Source: Candidatus Leptofilum proximum (GTDB taxonomy: Bacteria; Chloroflexota; Anaerolineae; Promineifilales; Promineifilaceae). From it: 64,000 nucleotides of DNA. The DNA is taken from assembly GCA_016710325.1 (NCBI GenBank), contig JADJXK010000002.1, positions 2,666,001 to 2,730,000 of the forward strand, in the 5' to 3' direction. Made by a program: the position numbers and the translations under genes. Of this stretch, positions 43,311 through 52,257 are shown one piece after another (the stretch's first letter is position 1; each line of letters starts with the position of its first letter). The notes under the pieces were generated by a model. The model was not told the DNA's origin and searched no databases. It saw only the letters and a program-made list of their open reading frames with translations.

Positions 43311-44618
43311 TTATACGGTGAGGGCGATTCCTGGTGACTGCATCTGCGTGGCGCATAAGGCGGATGCGTTCAGCGTGTTATACAACGCCCAATAAGTCAG
43401 TAAATCGATGAGCAGCGGTCCTTCTTGCTCCGGTGTTAACCGGTTATCCGCCCGGGCCTGCCCGATGACGGCAAATACAAGGGAGGGAGCTGCCTGGTTC
43501 ATGCGTTCCGGTCGGCCTCCCCAGATTTGGTGCAGCTGCCTCAGCTGGTCAGGCTTGCGGTCAGTGAAAGTCATGACTTCGCCTAACGAGCGACCGTGCA
43601 GTGAGGGTGGGCGATGCTCGACCAAGAGCCGGACAAATTGCGGGATGTGGGCCTCCACTGCCGCAAAAAAGCGCTGCCTGGAGGGGCTTAACGTTTCAAG
43701 CGGATAATACCCTTCCCACCAACTGGCCAGACGATCCCACTGTGAATCTGGATAAAGTGCCTTGCCCATAGCACAGCTGATCTTGACTCGTATCCAGGGG
43801 ATGGGGTGCGGATCATCCAACCCAATGCGAAACACAAACGCCCTCGGCAGGCTAACCACACCCATCAACCCCAGCGTTGAGCCAACGCCTACGCGGGAAA
43901 CTGACCAAAAATCAGCCAGAATCTCAGATATCCAGCGAGCGAACAAAGACCAAAGTGGACCACTGCCGTTGCTGGATTGCGAAACCGCATACAGCTGTTG
44001 TCGCATTGAATTAATCAAGTCCAGCAGGGCTGCTCCCTGATGACCAACCTCATGTACCAATGAGCTGGCAATACCACTGCTAACCATCCGTTCACGCGGC
44101 ACACGCACGACCGCAACTGGATTTTCGCCCCCACCTGGCAAACGAGTTCGCGCCCGCCGGATAGCCGCGCCATGCCCCCTGTCGAGGTAACAGACAACGG
44201 GAGGCGGAGGAAAGTAGTTGCCGGGAATCGACAGGGCATCTGCCGCCACTGCATCTAGGCCGGAAAGCCAAACGCCGTTTTCGCGTTCGCTGCGCTGCGT
44301 GATGACATCAGCAAAAATGTCAAACTGAGACAAAATGTCATTAAACTGCATTTTGAGCACCGTGAAGTTCTGTTGTGCTTCAGACAAAGATGATGTCTGT
44401 CCCTGAGCACTTTGCAACCAGGCAAGGAAGTGATTGATGCGATCGCGTAGTTCTTGACGGCCGTATACCAAATATTGTTCAATCGCCGTCTGAGCAGCTA
44501 GAGAGGGTGCCGCGGCAAGGACCATTGTTTCGTGCAAAACAAATGGCCTTATCCGATCCAGCCGGGTCATCAGTGCCCTTGCTTCTTGCGATAACCACCT
44601 TTTGGCATTGGCCTTCAT
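43311..44618 (-). CDS. Putative zincin metallopeptidase of the sigma-54 cluster
   Basis: This protein has 435 residues. ATG at 44618 is chosen because GGAG lies 6 nt upstream. The zinc motif HEVGHQ is in IASSLVHEVGHQGAALLDL (about residue 200). A possible third ligand is in ARWISEILADFWSVSRVG about 40 residues later, giving a gluzincin-like pattern. The rest is helical without a signal peptide. A likely task is processing a partner such as the Glu/Tyr-rich glycine-zipper protein encoded 43 bp upstream. Confidence 0.65.
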   Translation of the reverse strand: MKANAKRWLSQEARALMTRLDRIRPFVLHETMVLAAAPSLAAQTAIEQYLVYGRQELRDRINHFLAWLQSAQGQTSSLSEAQQNFTVLKMQFNDILSQFDIFADVITQRSERENGVWLSGLDAVAADALSIPGNYFPPPPVVCYLDRGHGAAIRRARTRLPGGGENPVAVVRVPRERMVSSGIASSLVHEVGHQGAALLDLINSMRQQLYAVSQSSNGSGPLWSLFARWISEILADFWSVSRVGVGSTLGLMGVVSLPRAFVFRIGLDDPHPIPWIRVKISCAMGKALYPDSQWDRLASWWEGYYPLETLSPSRQRFFAAVEAHIPQFVRLLVEHRPPSLHGRSLGEVMTFTDRKPDQLRQLHQIWGGRPERMNQAAPSLVFAVIGQARADNRLTPEQEGPLLIDLLTYWALYNTLNASALCATQMQSPGIALTV

Positions 44619-44661
44619 AATGGTCTCCACGAATCCATCTTTCCTAAGTCACGGTTAAAAA

Positions 44662-45339
44662 CTACATACCATACAGGACAATTTTGTTACCATGCCGCTT
44701 CCACATGCCCTGATTTTTCCGCCGTCTCCGGGATGCGGCATTTGTTCCTCTTAGGAGTCCAGGCGCGTGCTTTTGAGCGGCAATCAACATTGCTTTATTT
44801 GCAACTTCTCGTGGGGGCATGCCAGAGGGTGCTATAGCGGCTTGTTTGGCTGCTTCTGCAGCCAGGCGAACGTAACGGCGGGCGATTTCAAACTCTTGAT
44901 CTTCGGGACTCATTCCCTCAAGTTCGAGCTCAAACATCCGACTTGCCGCAGCGCCAAGTCCAGAACCAAGTGCTGTACCCACACCCGGGACAATAGACCC
45001 CAAAACGCCACCAGCGATTGGCAGGGCTTTCTTAGCAACACCTTTCAATATCCCTCCCAAAGTCCTACCAAATGAACTGCGAGCAAAGTTTCGGAAACCA
45101 CGTCCGATTTTTTTAAACATCTTGCCAAGAAACATGTCGAGCTCTTCATCACTTGTGATTTCAAGCAATTCAGCGGCCAATTCCATCTCTTCGGCATCGG
45201 TCAGAGGACTTTCATAATCGTATTCATACTCGTTATCAAATTCGAACTCGTCATCGTATTCATACTCATCATATTCGTGATTTCCGTAACCATCGTTTTC
45301 CCATTCAAACTCTCTAGCTGTCCGATCTAAGTCGTGCAT
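44662..45339 (-). CDS. Glu/Tyr/Phe-rich glycine-zipper protein
   Basis: This protein has 225 residues. ATG at 45339 is chosen because AGGAGG lies 6 nt upstream and it is within the expected distance of the sigma-54 promoter. The N-terminal 50 residues are an acidic/aromatic low-complexity tract (EYDEYEYDDEFEFDNEYEYD). The middle has SDEELDMFLGKMFKKIGRG and a glycine-zipper-like hydrophobic stretch (LPIAGGVLGSIVPGVGTALG), suited to membrane insertion. It continues FELELEGMSPEDQEFEIARR and ends in a basic tail (ASRRRRKNQGMWKRHG). It is the first gene of the train and the likely main product. Secretion, pore or matrix roles are all possible; none is shown. Confidence 0.75.
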   Translation of the reverse strand: MHDLDRTAREFEWENDGYGNHEYDEYEYDDEFEFDNEYEYDYESPLTDAEEMELAAELLEITSDEELDMFLGKMFKKIGRGFRNFARSSFGRTLGGILKGVAKKALPIAGGVLGSIVPGVGTALGSGLGAAASRMFELELEGMSPEDQEFEIARRYVRLAAEAAKQAAIAPSGMPPREVANKAMLIAAQKHAPGLLRGTNAASRRRRKNQGMWKRHGNKIVLYGM

Positions 45340-45396
45340 TTCAAACCTCCTAGTTGGGTTATATGGTGCGGCACAAGTTGCCGTTACTAATACATG

Positions 45397-45413
45397 TTGC
45401 AAGATTCGTGCCA
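45397..45413 (-). promoter_or_regulatory. Sigma-54 (-24/-12) promoter
   Basis: On the minus strand TGGCACG-AATC-TTGCA matches the sigma-54 consensus TGGCACG-N4-TTGCW at every defined base. The expected transcription start near 45386 leaves a leader of about 47 nt to the ATG at 45339. It was the only match noticed by eye in the intergenic regions. Confidence 0.9.
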
Positions 45414-45597
45414 AATGAGCAGAATTTTGCAACTTAATTGGATATTGGAATGAAACCACCGAAAAAGAGGGGAAATAAGGACGTTTTCCGTGAAAACAAT
45501 GAAATTATGCAGATAAATTTGCGGTAAAAATCTGCTCCATATTAATCGAGAACGAGGTTCGGTATAATGAGAATTATTAACAGACGAAATTAAATTC

Positions 45598-45620
45598 GGT
45601 AAGAATCACCGATTGTTACC
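45598..45620. promoter_or_regulatory. Candidate upstream activator site
   Basis: GGTAA-N13-TTACC inverted repeat about 200 bp upstream of the sigma-54 promoter, a normal distance for an enhancer bound by a Fis-HTH activator. Confidence 0.3.
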
Positions 45621-45715
45621 CAGGACGAATCCTTTTTCGGATTGGTAACTTATTTCTCGAAATCAAAAATTGCAGAATGCTTGAGCGGCAAGAGAGCTAA
45701 AATTGTTGGGGCTGC

Positions 45716-45742
45716 CCATTGTGTCAATATAGGGTGGGACAC
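45716..45742 (+). repeat. IS3-like right-end sequence without its element
   Basis: 27 bp (CCATTGTGTCAATATAGG then GTGGGACAC), identical in inverted orientation to 19712-19738 at the right end of the IS3-like element. No transposase is attached. It sits about 35 bp before the recombinase gene. Confidence 0.65.
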
Positions 45743-45777
45743 ATCACACTAATTTACGGGATGAATTTTTGGACACA

Positions 45778-46881
45778 ATGAATCAACTGGAAGCGACGAC
45801 CCCGCTGGCCAGCACACCTGTGGTTACGGTAGCCTCACCACCCCGCCAAGAAGAAAACGCCGACCCTCAGGTCTTGGAACAGGCTATTGCCCGTTTGCCA
45901 CCACTGCCCGAGAGATTGCAAACAGTTCTGGCTGCCTATATGCGCCGCCGTTGGCAGCGTTGGCAACCCCATCGAGCGGCGGATAACATTGCCATCTTGG
46001 GTCGCCAATTGGTCTCAATTTGGTCCTGGTTAGTAGCAGAACGCCACATCACGACATGGGAAATGATTCAGCGTAGTGATGTTGAGGCATGGCTCAGTGC
46101 GCAAGCAGCGGCGGGCTACACGGTTGGTACCCGTTGCACCCAACTAGCCATTCTCTTGGGTTGCCTGCGCTATGCCTCAGACCAGGGCCTGGCCATTGCG
46201 GCCAATATCTTTCGCATTTCCCATCCTGCCCGCTCCGACCCTTTACCTCGCTATTTGCTGCCAGAAGAGTACCAACGTCTCTTGAAAACCGTTCAATCAC
46301 AAACGGCGTCGCCTTCCCTGCGCCACGCTTTAGACCGGGCCTGGTTCTTGACCCTGGCCCATACCGGCATGCGTGCTTGCGAGTTACTCAATCTCCATCT
46401 AGGAGATATCGATTTTACTAACCAACGTCTCTTGGTGCGCGGTAGTAAAAACTACCATGACCGCAATGTCTTCCTCACGCCTGGATTGACAAGGGCATTG
46501 GTTGACTATTTAGCCTTACGATGCGCGACAGAAGATGATCATTTTTGGATTGACGGTGACCGGCTCCTCACATCCGTTTATGTTCGGCGTCGGATTCAGC
46601 GTTGGGGGCAGGCAGCTCAGGTAACAGTCTCGCCACACCGACTGCGCCACACCCTGGCGACGCAATTAGTAAACCAAGGGATGCCTTTGCACTCGGTGGG
46701 CAAGTTGTTGGGCCATCGCTCTCTCAGTTCAACCCAGCATTATGCCCGATTATTTGAACAAACCGTGAAAGCACAATTTGAGGCGGCGACGGCTTATATT
46801 GAAGGGATTACAGCTCTTGATTGGCCCCAGATTTCCCAGAAAGCCCCTGAATTCGTAGAACAAACTATCGACTCAGTGTAA
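45778..46881 (+). CDS. XerD-like tyrosine recombinase
   Basis: This protein has about 367 residues. The SAM-like N-terminal domain includes LAERHITTWE-type helices, and the catalytic domain has Arg in LAHTGMRACELLNLHLGDID. HRLRHTLATQL, LLGHRSLSSTQHYARLF (nucleophile Tyr) and the rest of the box II motifs are complete. ATG at 45778 is preferred to TTG 45769. It may move a DNA segment in or around this island. It borders the sigma-54 train and a block of dead transposases. Confidence 0.88.
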   Translation: MNQLEATTPLASTPVVTVASPPRQEENADPQVLEQAIARLPPLPERLQTVLAAYMRRRWQRWQPHRAADNIAILGRQLVSIWSWLVAERHITTWEMIQRSDVEAWLSAQAAAGYTVGTRCTQLAILLGCLRYASDQGLAIAANIFRISHPARSDPLPRYLLPEEYQRLLKTVQSQTASPSLRHALDRAWFLTLAHTGMRACELLNLHLGDIDFTNQRLLVRGSKNYHDRNVFLTPGLTRALVDYLALRCATEDDHFWIDGDRLLTSVYVRRRIQRWGQAAQVTVSPHRLRHTLATQLVNQGMPLHSVGKLLGHRSLSSTQHYARLFEQTVKAQFEAATAYIEGITALDWPQISQKAPEFVEQTIDSV

Positions 46882-47064
46882 CACCGGAATATGCACCTAT
46901 GGCTGTTTACGATAGTTTAAAAGTGGGTCACCCGCACTTTATGTGATCGAACTAGGTTCTGTTGACATTTGGTAAGATAGAAACCAAATGACAACAATAC
47001 GAGATGATCAATGGACAAAAATTGTAACTATCCAGGTCAAAAACCTGTGGTATAAATAGCACTC

Positions 47065-48078
47065 ATGGATGAAGTTCAACAACTGCGCGAAGCGGTCAAA
47101 CGGCTGACACAGGAAAACCAGGAACTGCGTGAGCGTCTGACCGTTGCCGAGTCAACGATTAAGCAGTTGGTAGAACTGTTAGGACAAAACAGCCGCAACT
47201 CCCATTGGCCCGCCAGCCGCGATAAAAGCCGTCAGAAAACAAAGCCGAAAAGCCTGCGAGCCAAGACAGCGCGTAAGGTCGGCGGGCAAGAAGGTCACAA
47301 AGGGCATACCCTGGAATTTAATCCACAGCCAGATGTGATTGAAAGGCATCGTCCGGCTCACTGTCAACATTGCCACACAGCATTGGCCGACGCGATTGCT
47401 GCCAGCGGGATGAGCCGAGGCCAGGTGTTTGACTTGCCACCTTTACGGTTCGTGACCATCGAGCATCAGGCGGAGACGGTGGTGTGTCCCTGTTGTGGCG
47501 AAGCGACCACAGGAGAGTTTCCGGCTGAGGTGAGCCATCCGGTGCAGTATGGTTCCCAAGTCAAGCGTCTGGCCGTTTATCTGCGTACCGAACAATTCGT
47601 GCCGTATGAACGAGAACGACAGTTGTTGGCCGACCTGTTTGAGCTGCCGATCTCGGCTGGTTCCATACAGAACTTCGTCGAAACAGCGGCGGCGAACGTG
47701 CAGCCCGTTACGGAGGCGATTAAAGCGGCTGTCACTGCAGCAGAAGTCGCCCATACGGATGAAACGGGTTTCTACGTCAATGGGCAACGCGCCTGGCTGC
47801 ACACCGTTAGCACCCCAGAACTGACCTACTATCAACCCCATGCCAAACGCGGGCAAAAAGCGACCGAGGCCATGGGTATCCTGCCGCACTTTACCGGTAC
47901 CCTGGTGCACGACGCCTGGGCCCGTGCTATGCAAAAACCCCGATCACAAGCAACTACTCGAGAGAAAACGCATGGTGTTGGCTTAGCCAAGACCTCTTCT
48001 ACAATCCTGCTACCATTCATTTGGGGTAGCACATTTTTATGCTTTGGACCTTCATCGGGAACATCTTTTCTATTCTAA
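47065..48078 (+). pseudogene. tnpC: IS66-family transposase, C-terminal half lost
   Basis: The N-terminus is normal: coiled-coil (VQQLREAVKRLTQENQELRE), LLGQNSRNSHWP, a Zn finger (HCQHCHTAL... VCPCCGEAT) and AEVAHTDETGFYVNGQRAW with the first DDE Asp. The sequence breaks right after LVHDAWA, at about 47925, where relatives continue to HxLCNAHLLREL. The last 45 residues are unrelated, so the enzyme is dead. A CATTTGGT/ACCAAATG hairpin at 46977-47000 is upstream of it. Confidence 0.85.
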
Positions 48079-48085
48079 TTTCCAA

Positions 48086-48463
48086 CTATAGTTCCTCAAC
48101 CATCTCCGCCATATAATTTGAATTGGGATGTAAATATCGCGCCGTTGTTGTGAGATTTTCGTGGCCCAGGATAAGAGAAAGTGTAGCCAAGTCTACCTTA
48201 GCCTGGCGCAGCGCCCGCGTGGCAAATGAATGACGCAAAATGTGTGGCGTTACTGTGGTCGAAATGCCGGCTTTGATGCTGGCACTGCTCACCATCCGCT
48301 GAACATCCCTAGATGAAAGTGAAATACCGGAAGAACTAACAAAAACGCTTTTGGCGTAAAAAGACGGCCGTTCCGCCAAATATTCACTCATTGCAGCCCG
48401 TGCCATCCGACTTAACGGCACCACCCGCTCCTTCAGCCTGTGAGGGTGAGTTAAGTCATCCAC
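48086..48463 (-). pseudogene. Tyrosine recombinase, C-terminal fragment
   Basis: 125 residues with RLKERVVPLSR, TPHILRHSFATRAL (HxxR), LGHENLTTTARYLHP (box II His and nucleophile Tyr). The N-terminal domain and first catalytic Arg are absent, so it is a fragment. It converges on the broken IS66 gene. Confidence 0.75.
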
Positions 48464-48677
48464 TGGATTTATAGGGCTTGAGGCCGGGTTTGGACAATCT
48501 TTTGGCTCAGTCCTTTGATGAAAACCACCAAATCATATTGAAACAGAAAGGCAAAAAGAAGGGAGACGGCCATTTTTTGCTCCCGATTTACCTGATTGTA
48601 AGCTATCAGGCAACCTGAACCGGACACACAACGGCCGTTGGCGTCGAAATCCTACTATCTTTACCGAAGTGCCTCAG
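48464..48677. other. Gap between recombinase and transposase fragments
   Basis: 214 bp with one ACGGCCGT and no recognisable gene or repeat. Confidence 0.4.
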
Positions 48678-49503
48678 CTACTGAAGTTGATGGCCATAAC
48701 TGTAACTGTGATACAGACCGTTCAATACCGCTGTAGCAACTACCTTGCCCTTGAGTTGATAGTTGGCTGGTGGCGCCGGTTCATCAAAACGCATGGGGAT
48801 ATGCTGATCAATGCCTTGATGAGGTCGCAGGTTGTTGAAGTAGTCGGCATATGCCGCGATGATGCGGTGGAGTTGATGGGCGTGGAAAATGAGAAAATTG
48901 TCTGTACCTTCGCGTTTCAAGCTGCCGATAAATCTTTCACAGATAGCATTTGCTCGGGGAGCTGCGAGTGGTGTTTTGATGGCTTTGATACCAGAGTTTT
49001 TGAGTATATTCTTGAATTGGTTGCCAAATTTGCTGTCATTGTCATGAATGAGAAATCTCGGTCGATTCCCCCAGGGCGTGGCTTCCCGGACTTGCTGAGC
49101 TGTCCACTCATCAGTTGGGTTTGTCGTCACGGCCGTATGGACAACCTTCCTTGATTCATGCGCCACGATCACAAATGCATAGAGCGGTTTGAAAAAGAGG
49201 CTGTGAATAACGGTAAAGTCGCAAGCCCAAATTTCATGGGCGTAATTCTTTAAGAAGGTGCGCCAGAAGGGTCAATCGTGTGCGGTCGCCAGTTGTAAAT
49301 TTCGGCCGTTTGACAGAACGTTTGAGGACGATCAATTGCTGACGCAAGATAGCATTTTCGACGACAAGGTCGGATTTGGCGCGGGTTAAGTCCTGGATAG
49401 CGCCGACAGCGAGGGCCGCAGTAGCTGGTTTGGTCCATGTCTTGAGTGATTCTTTGACACGATTGAGCAAATTCTTACAAGCATTCCAAATAGAAGATAA
49501 CAT
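48678..49503 (-). pseudogene. IS481/IS3-like integrase-core transposase, internally deleted and frameshifted
   Basis: The N-terminal piece (49503-49234) ends LVVENAILRQQLIVLKRSVKR and RTRLTLLAHLLKELRP. In another frame the integrase core then starts mid-domain as FLKNYAHEIWACDFTVIHSL. It continues with RFLIHDNDSKFG (second Asp) and APRANAICERFIGSLKRE (Glu) to a stop at 48678. About 110 residues that relatives have between the pieces are missing. It is non-functional. Confidence 0.8.
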
Positions 49504-49654
49504 GTTGATTTCGACTCCATTTTGAGGGATTTATGATGGAATCGAAGGATAGTCAATTGCGTCAGATCAGGCACGTTTTTGCCCAAAATTCGAACGGATG
49601 TGCAAAGTCACCCTCCCAGGGATTGGAAGTCTCCCGCCTGTCAAAGAACACCCA

Positions 49655-49682
49655 TAGATGGAACTTCCGAAGTTTGTGTGAA
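49655..49682 (-). repeat. Copy 3 of the TTCACACAAA repeat (inverted relative to 14486)
   Basis: On the minus strand it reads TTCACACAAACTTCGGAAG then TTCCATCTA. It matches 14486-14514 except for a few bases in the middle. Confidence 0.6.
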
Positions 49683-49707
49683 AACAGCTGATCAACAAAA
49701 CAGTTTG

Positions 49708-49905
49708 GTCAAAGCAACTTTTTGTGTTGCTACTCCAAAATAATCATTAACGAACTTTCATACAAAAGGACGCCTCTGGTGCAGCACTACCATCGTTCTT
49801 TGAAGGGGTGCGATATTCTGCCGCAATTAGTAGGCTAAGTTTGAAGGCACCTCAGATTTCTTCCGATCCATTGTTTGTTGAGTCCGAGTTATTTGTCTGT
49901 TCACA
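49708..49905 (+). repeat. Repeat B, copy 4 (long form)
   Basis: About 198 bp, matching the 32889 copy along its length and the two short copies over the first 95 bp. It ends about 125 bp upstream of the beta-helix gene start. Confidence 0.8.
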
Positions 49906-50030
49906 AAAGTGATTTCACGCCGAGTATTGAAGAGAGCATAAAACAAAATACGTCTTTGAGTAAGCTTATCTGAAAGTCAAAGGAGATACCTTATATACGC
50001 CAAGTCAAGCGTTTTAATTTGAGGTGCAAA

Positions 50031-52139
50031 ATGAAGATGCCACTTCTTCGTAAATACAAAACTGTGCTCTTTATATTCTTCATTTCATCCCTTTGCTTAT
50101 TCAATCTGCTGCCCCTTTTTCAGACAGCCAGCAGTTATCTTGAGTCAACCGCTGACTTTGTTGTTAACAGCGAAAGCGATGCTGGAGATATTCAACCAGG
50201 TGATGGCTTATGCAATACTTCAATGGGTACATGCACTTTGCGGGCGGCCGTTCAAGAAGCTAATGCATATACCGGCACCCAAACCATCTTTTTGCCAACC
50301 GGCACATACACGCTTACCCTGCCCGGCAAAAACGAAGACCTGGCCGCTACGGGTGATTTAGACATCAAGGATGATCTACAACTTTTGGGTGACGCAATTG
50401 ATATTCCTACCATTAATGGTGGAGCAAGCGATCGCATATTCCAAATCTTTCCTACGATTTCTGCTCATTTTGAAAATGTCAACGTTCGCAATGGTTTCCT
50501 AGAAGATATGGATGCCAAAGGTGGTGCTATATTAAGCTCAGGGCACCTGACCATCAAAAATGTAACCGTAAGAGATAATTTCACAACTGGCCTGGGCGGT
50601 GGTGGTGGTGGTATTTACAGTTCCGGCGTCATAACCATTGAAAACAGTTTGATAGATAACAACGCCACAAAAGGACAAAATGCATTTGGAGGCGGCATTG
50701 CAGCTTATGGAAGATTTGTATTAGTAAATAGCACCGTCAGTCATAATAAAACAAGTAACTGGAATACGCATGGCGCCGGTATTTATCTTAGTAATTCAAC
50801 CAGCGTCATCACAAACAGCAATATTCTTTCCAATACAGCTGGTACAGTTGGAGTTGGGGGCGGCAATGGAAATGGCGCTGGCATTTATCAGTTCTCGGGA
50901 ATCCAGCCTCCAGCTACTCTTTCTATCGTAGACAGTACACTAGCTCATAACATCAGTGATGGATTTGGTGGCGGTTTATTTAGCTGGGGTGATGTCACGA
51001 TTACAAGAACAACCTTTTTTAATAATCATGCAGCGAATGGTGCATCCGGTGGTGCGATTCGTGGCATGTATGAGAGCATGGCGATTTGGGATAGTTTCTT
51101 TGATGATAACTACGCTTCTAATGAAGGTGGGGCAATAGTCAGTGTGAATACTCTGGAATTAACTGTATACAACTCTGTGTTCACGAACAATTATGCTGGT
51201 GGTTCCGGTGGCGCAATTAGTGCAAGTTGGATAACAAAAATTTTTAGTTCAACATTTCACTCGAATGAGTCATCATCAGGTGGAGCCATCTACATGACGC
51301 TGAACCTTCTGACGTTAGAAAACTCAGCAATTTATGATAATTTCTCCAAAGCCTGGGGCGGGGGGATTACAACTTGGACAGGGAGCAGCGCAAATATTGC
51401 CAACAGCACAATTAGTGGTAATCGGGCAAATTTAGGTGGGGGCGGCATAGCTACTTCAGCATCAAGCGCCAAGCTCAATAACGTTACTCTCGTGAACAAT
51501 ATTGCTGACTTTGATCAGGACAACGCAGGGGATGGAGGTGGTCTGTTTGGAACGATCTTCATCAAGAATTCAATCATTGCCAACAACCAGGATTTGAGTA
51601 GCAATATTCAACACCCTGATTGTTCCAGTGGCACGAGCTCCCAAGGTTTTAACCTGGTTAGCAACACAGATGGATGTAACCTTGCGGCGGTAGAAGGTGA
51701 CCACTATGGGACTTCTGATAATCCTATTGATCCGCTGTTGGGGCCTTTACAAAATAATGGCGGGCCGACGTTTTCGCATCTCCCAGTAACAGACAGTCCA
51801 GTAATTGACGCTGGGAATCCAAGTGAGCCTGGCAGTGAGGAAGGTAGTTGTGCGATACAAGATCAGCGTTTTTTTAATCGCCCTGAAGATGGGAATCAAG
51901 ATGGAACATTCGTATGTGATATAGGGTCTGTGGAACGGCTAATAATCGAGGTCCCCCCTACCCCTACTGCCACGCCTACCCTTACACCAACTCCGACCTA
52001 CACGCTAACCCCTACTCCTACATCAACCAGCACATTACAGCCGACACCCACTATTACCCTGACGCCAACACCGACCATCACACTTGTGCCAACAACGACA
52101 GAATGGAGAATCTATTTACCTCTGTTACAAAACCCATAA
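50031..52139 (+). CDS. CSLREAI-type parallel beta-helix surface protein
   Basis: This protein has 702 residues. The start ATG 50031 follows GAGGTG. The signal segment is YKTVLFIFFISSLCLFNLL. A CSLREAI-like domain comes first (TADFVVNSESDAGDI ... CTLRAAVQEAN). Residues about 110-560 are right-handed beta-helix repeats (GGGGGIYSSGVITIENSLID, GGGIATSASSAKLNNVTLVNN). A Pro/Thr-rich linker (TPTLTPTPTYTLTPTPT) follows and the protein ends in RIYLPLLQNP. The YLPLL C-terminal motif after a PT linker is common in Chloroflexota extracellular proteins. It is likely exported and adhesin-like. Confidence 0.85.
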   Translation: MKMPLLRKYKTVLFIFFISSLCLFNLLPLFQTASSYLESTADFVVNSESDAGDIQPGDGLCNTSMGTCTLRAAVQEANAYTGTQTIFLPTGTYTLTLPGKNEDLAATGDLDIKDDLQLLGDAIDIPTINGGASDRIFQIFPTISAHFENVNVRNGFLEDMDAKGGAILSSGHLTIKNVTVRDNFTTGLGGGGGGIYSSGVITIENSLIDNNATKGQNAFGGGIAAYGRFVLVNSTVSHNKTSNWNTHGAGIYLSNSTSVITNSNILSNTAGTVGVGGGNGNGAGIYQFSGIQPPATLSIVDSTLAHNISDGFGGGLFSWGDVTITRTTFFNNHAANGASGGAIRGMYESMAIWDSFFDDNYASNEGGAIVSVNTLELTVYNSVFTNNYAGGSGGAISASWITKIFSSTFHSNESSSGGAIYMTLNLLTLENSAIYDNFSKAWGGGITTWTGSSANIANSTISGNRANLGGGGIATSASSAKLNNVTLVNNIADFDQDNAGDGGGLFGTIFIKNSIIANNQDLSSNIQHPDCSSGTSSQGFNLVSNTDGCNLAAVEGDHYGTSDNPIDPLLGPLQNNGGPTFSHLPVTDSPVIDAGNPSEPGSEEGSCAIQDQRFFNRPEDGNQDGTFVCDIGSVERLIIEVPPTPTATPTLTPTPTYTLTPTPTSTSTLQPTPTITLTPTPTITLVPTTTEWRIYLPLLQNP

Positions 52140-52257
52140 ATTATTCATTGCTAAGACCTGGCGTGAGCAGGCGGCTGTTCAACCGAACAATTTGAGTTAT
52201 TACAGTGTCCCTTTTCCGATATAACGTCATGTGACATCGTAACTACCAAGCAGATTT

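Larger units (their letters stand above)
45340..45768. other. Regulatory gap upstream of the sigma-54 train
   Basis: It contains the sigma-54 promoter (45397-45413), a candidate activator site (45598-45620) and the IS-end-like sequence (45716-45742). No gene is seen. Confidence 0.6.
49504..50030. other. Right part of the island, non-coding
   Basis: It holds the inverted copy of the TTCACACAAA repeat (49655-49682) and repeat B copy 4 (49708-49905), then the leader of the beta-helix gene. No gene was found. Confidence 0.55.

Noticed and set aside
50555..51540. Tandem DNA repeats or CRISPR-like array in the beta-helix gene
   Set aside because: The periodic GGTGG/AACAAT similarity is protein-level beta-helix periodicity; no identical DNA repeats with spacers are present.
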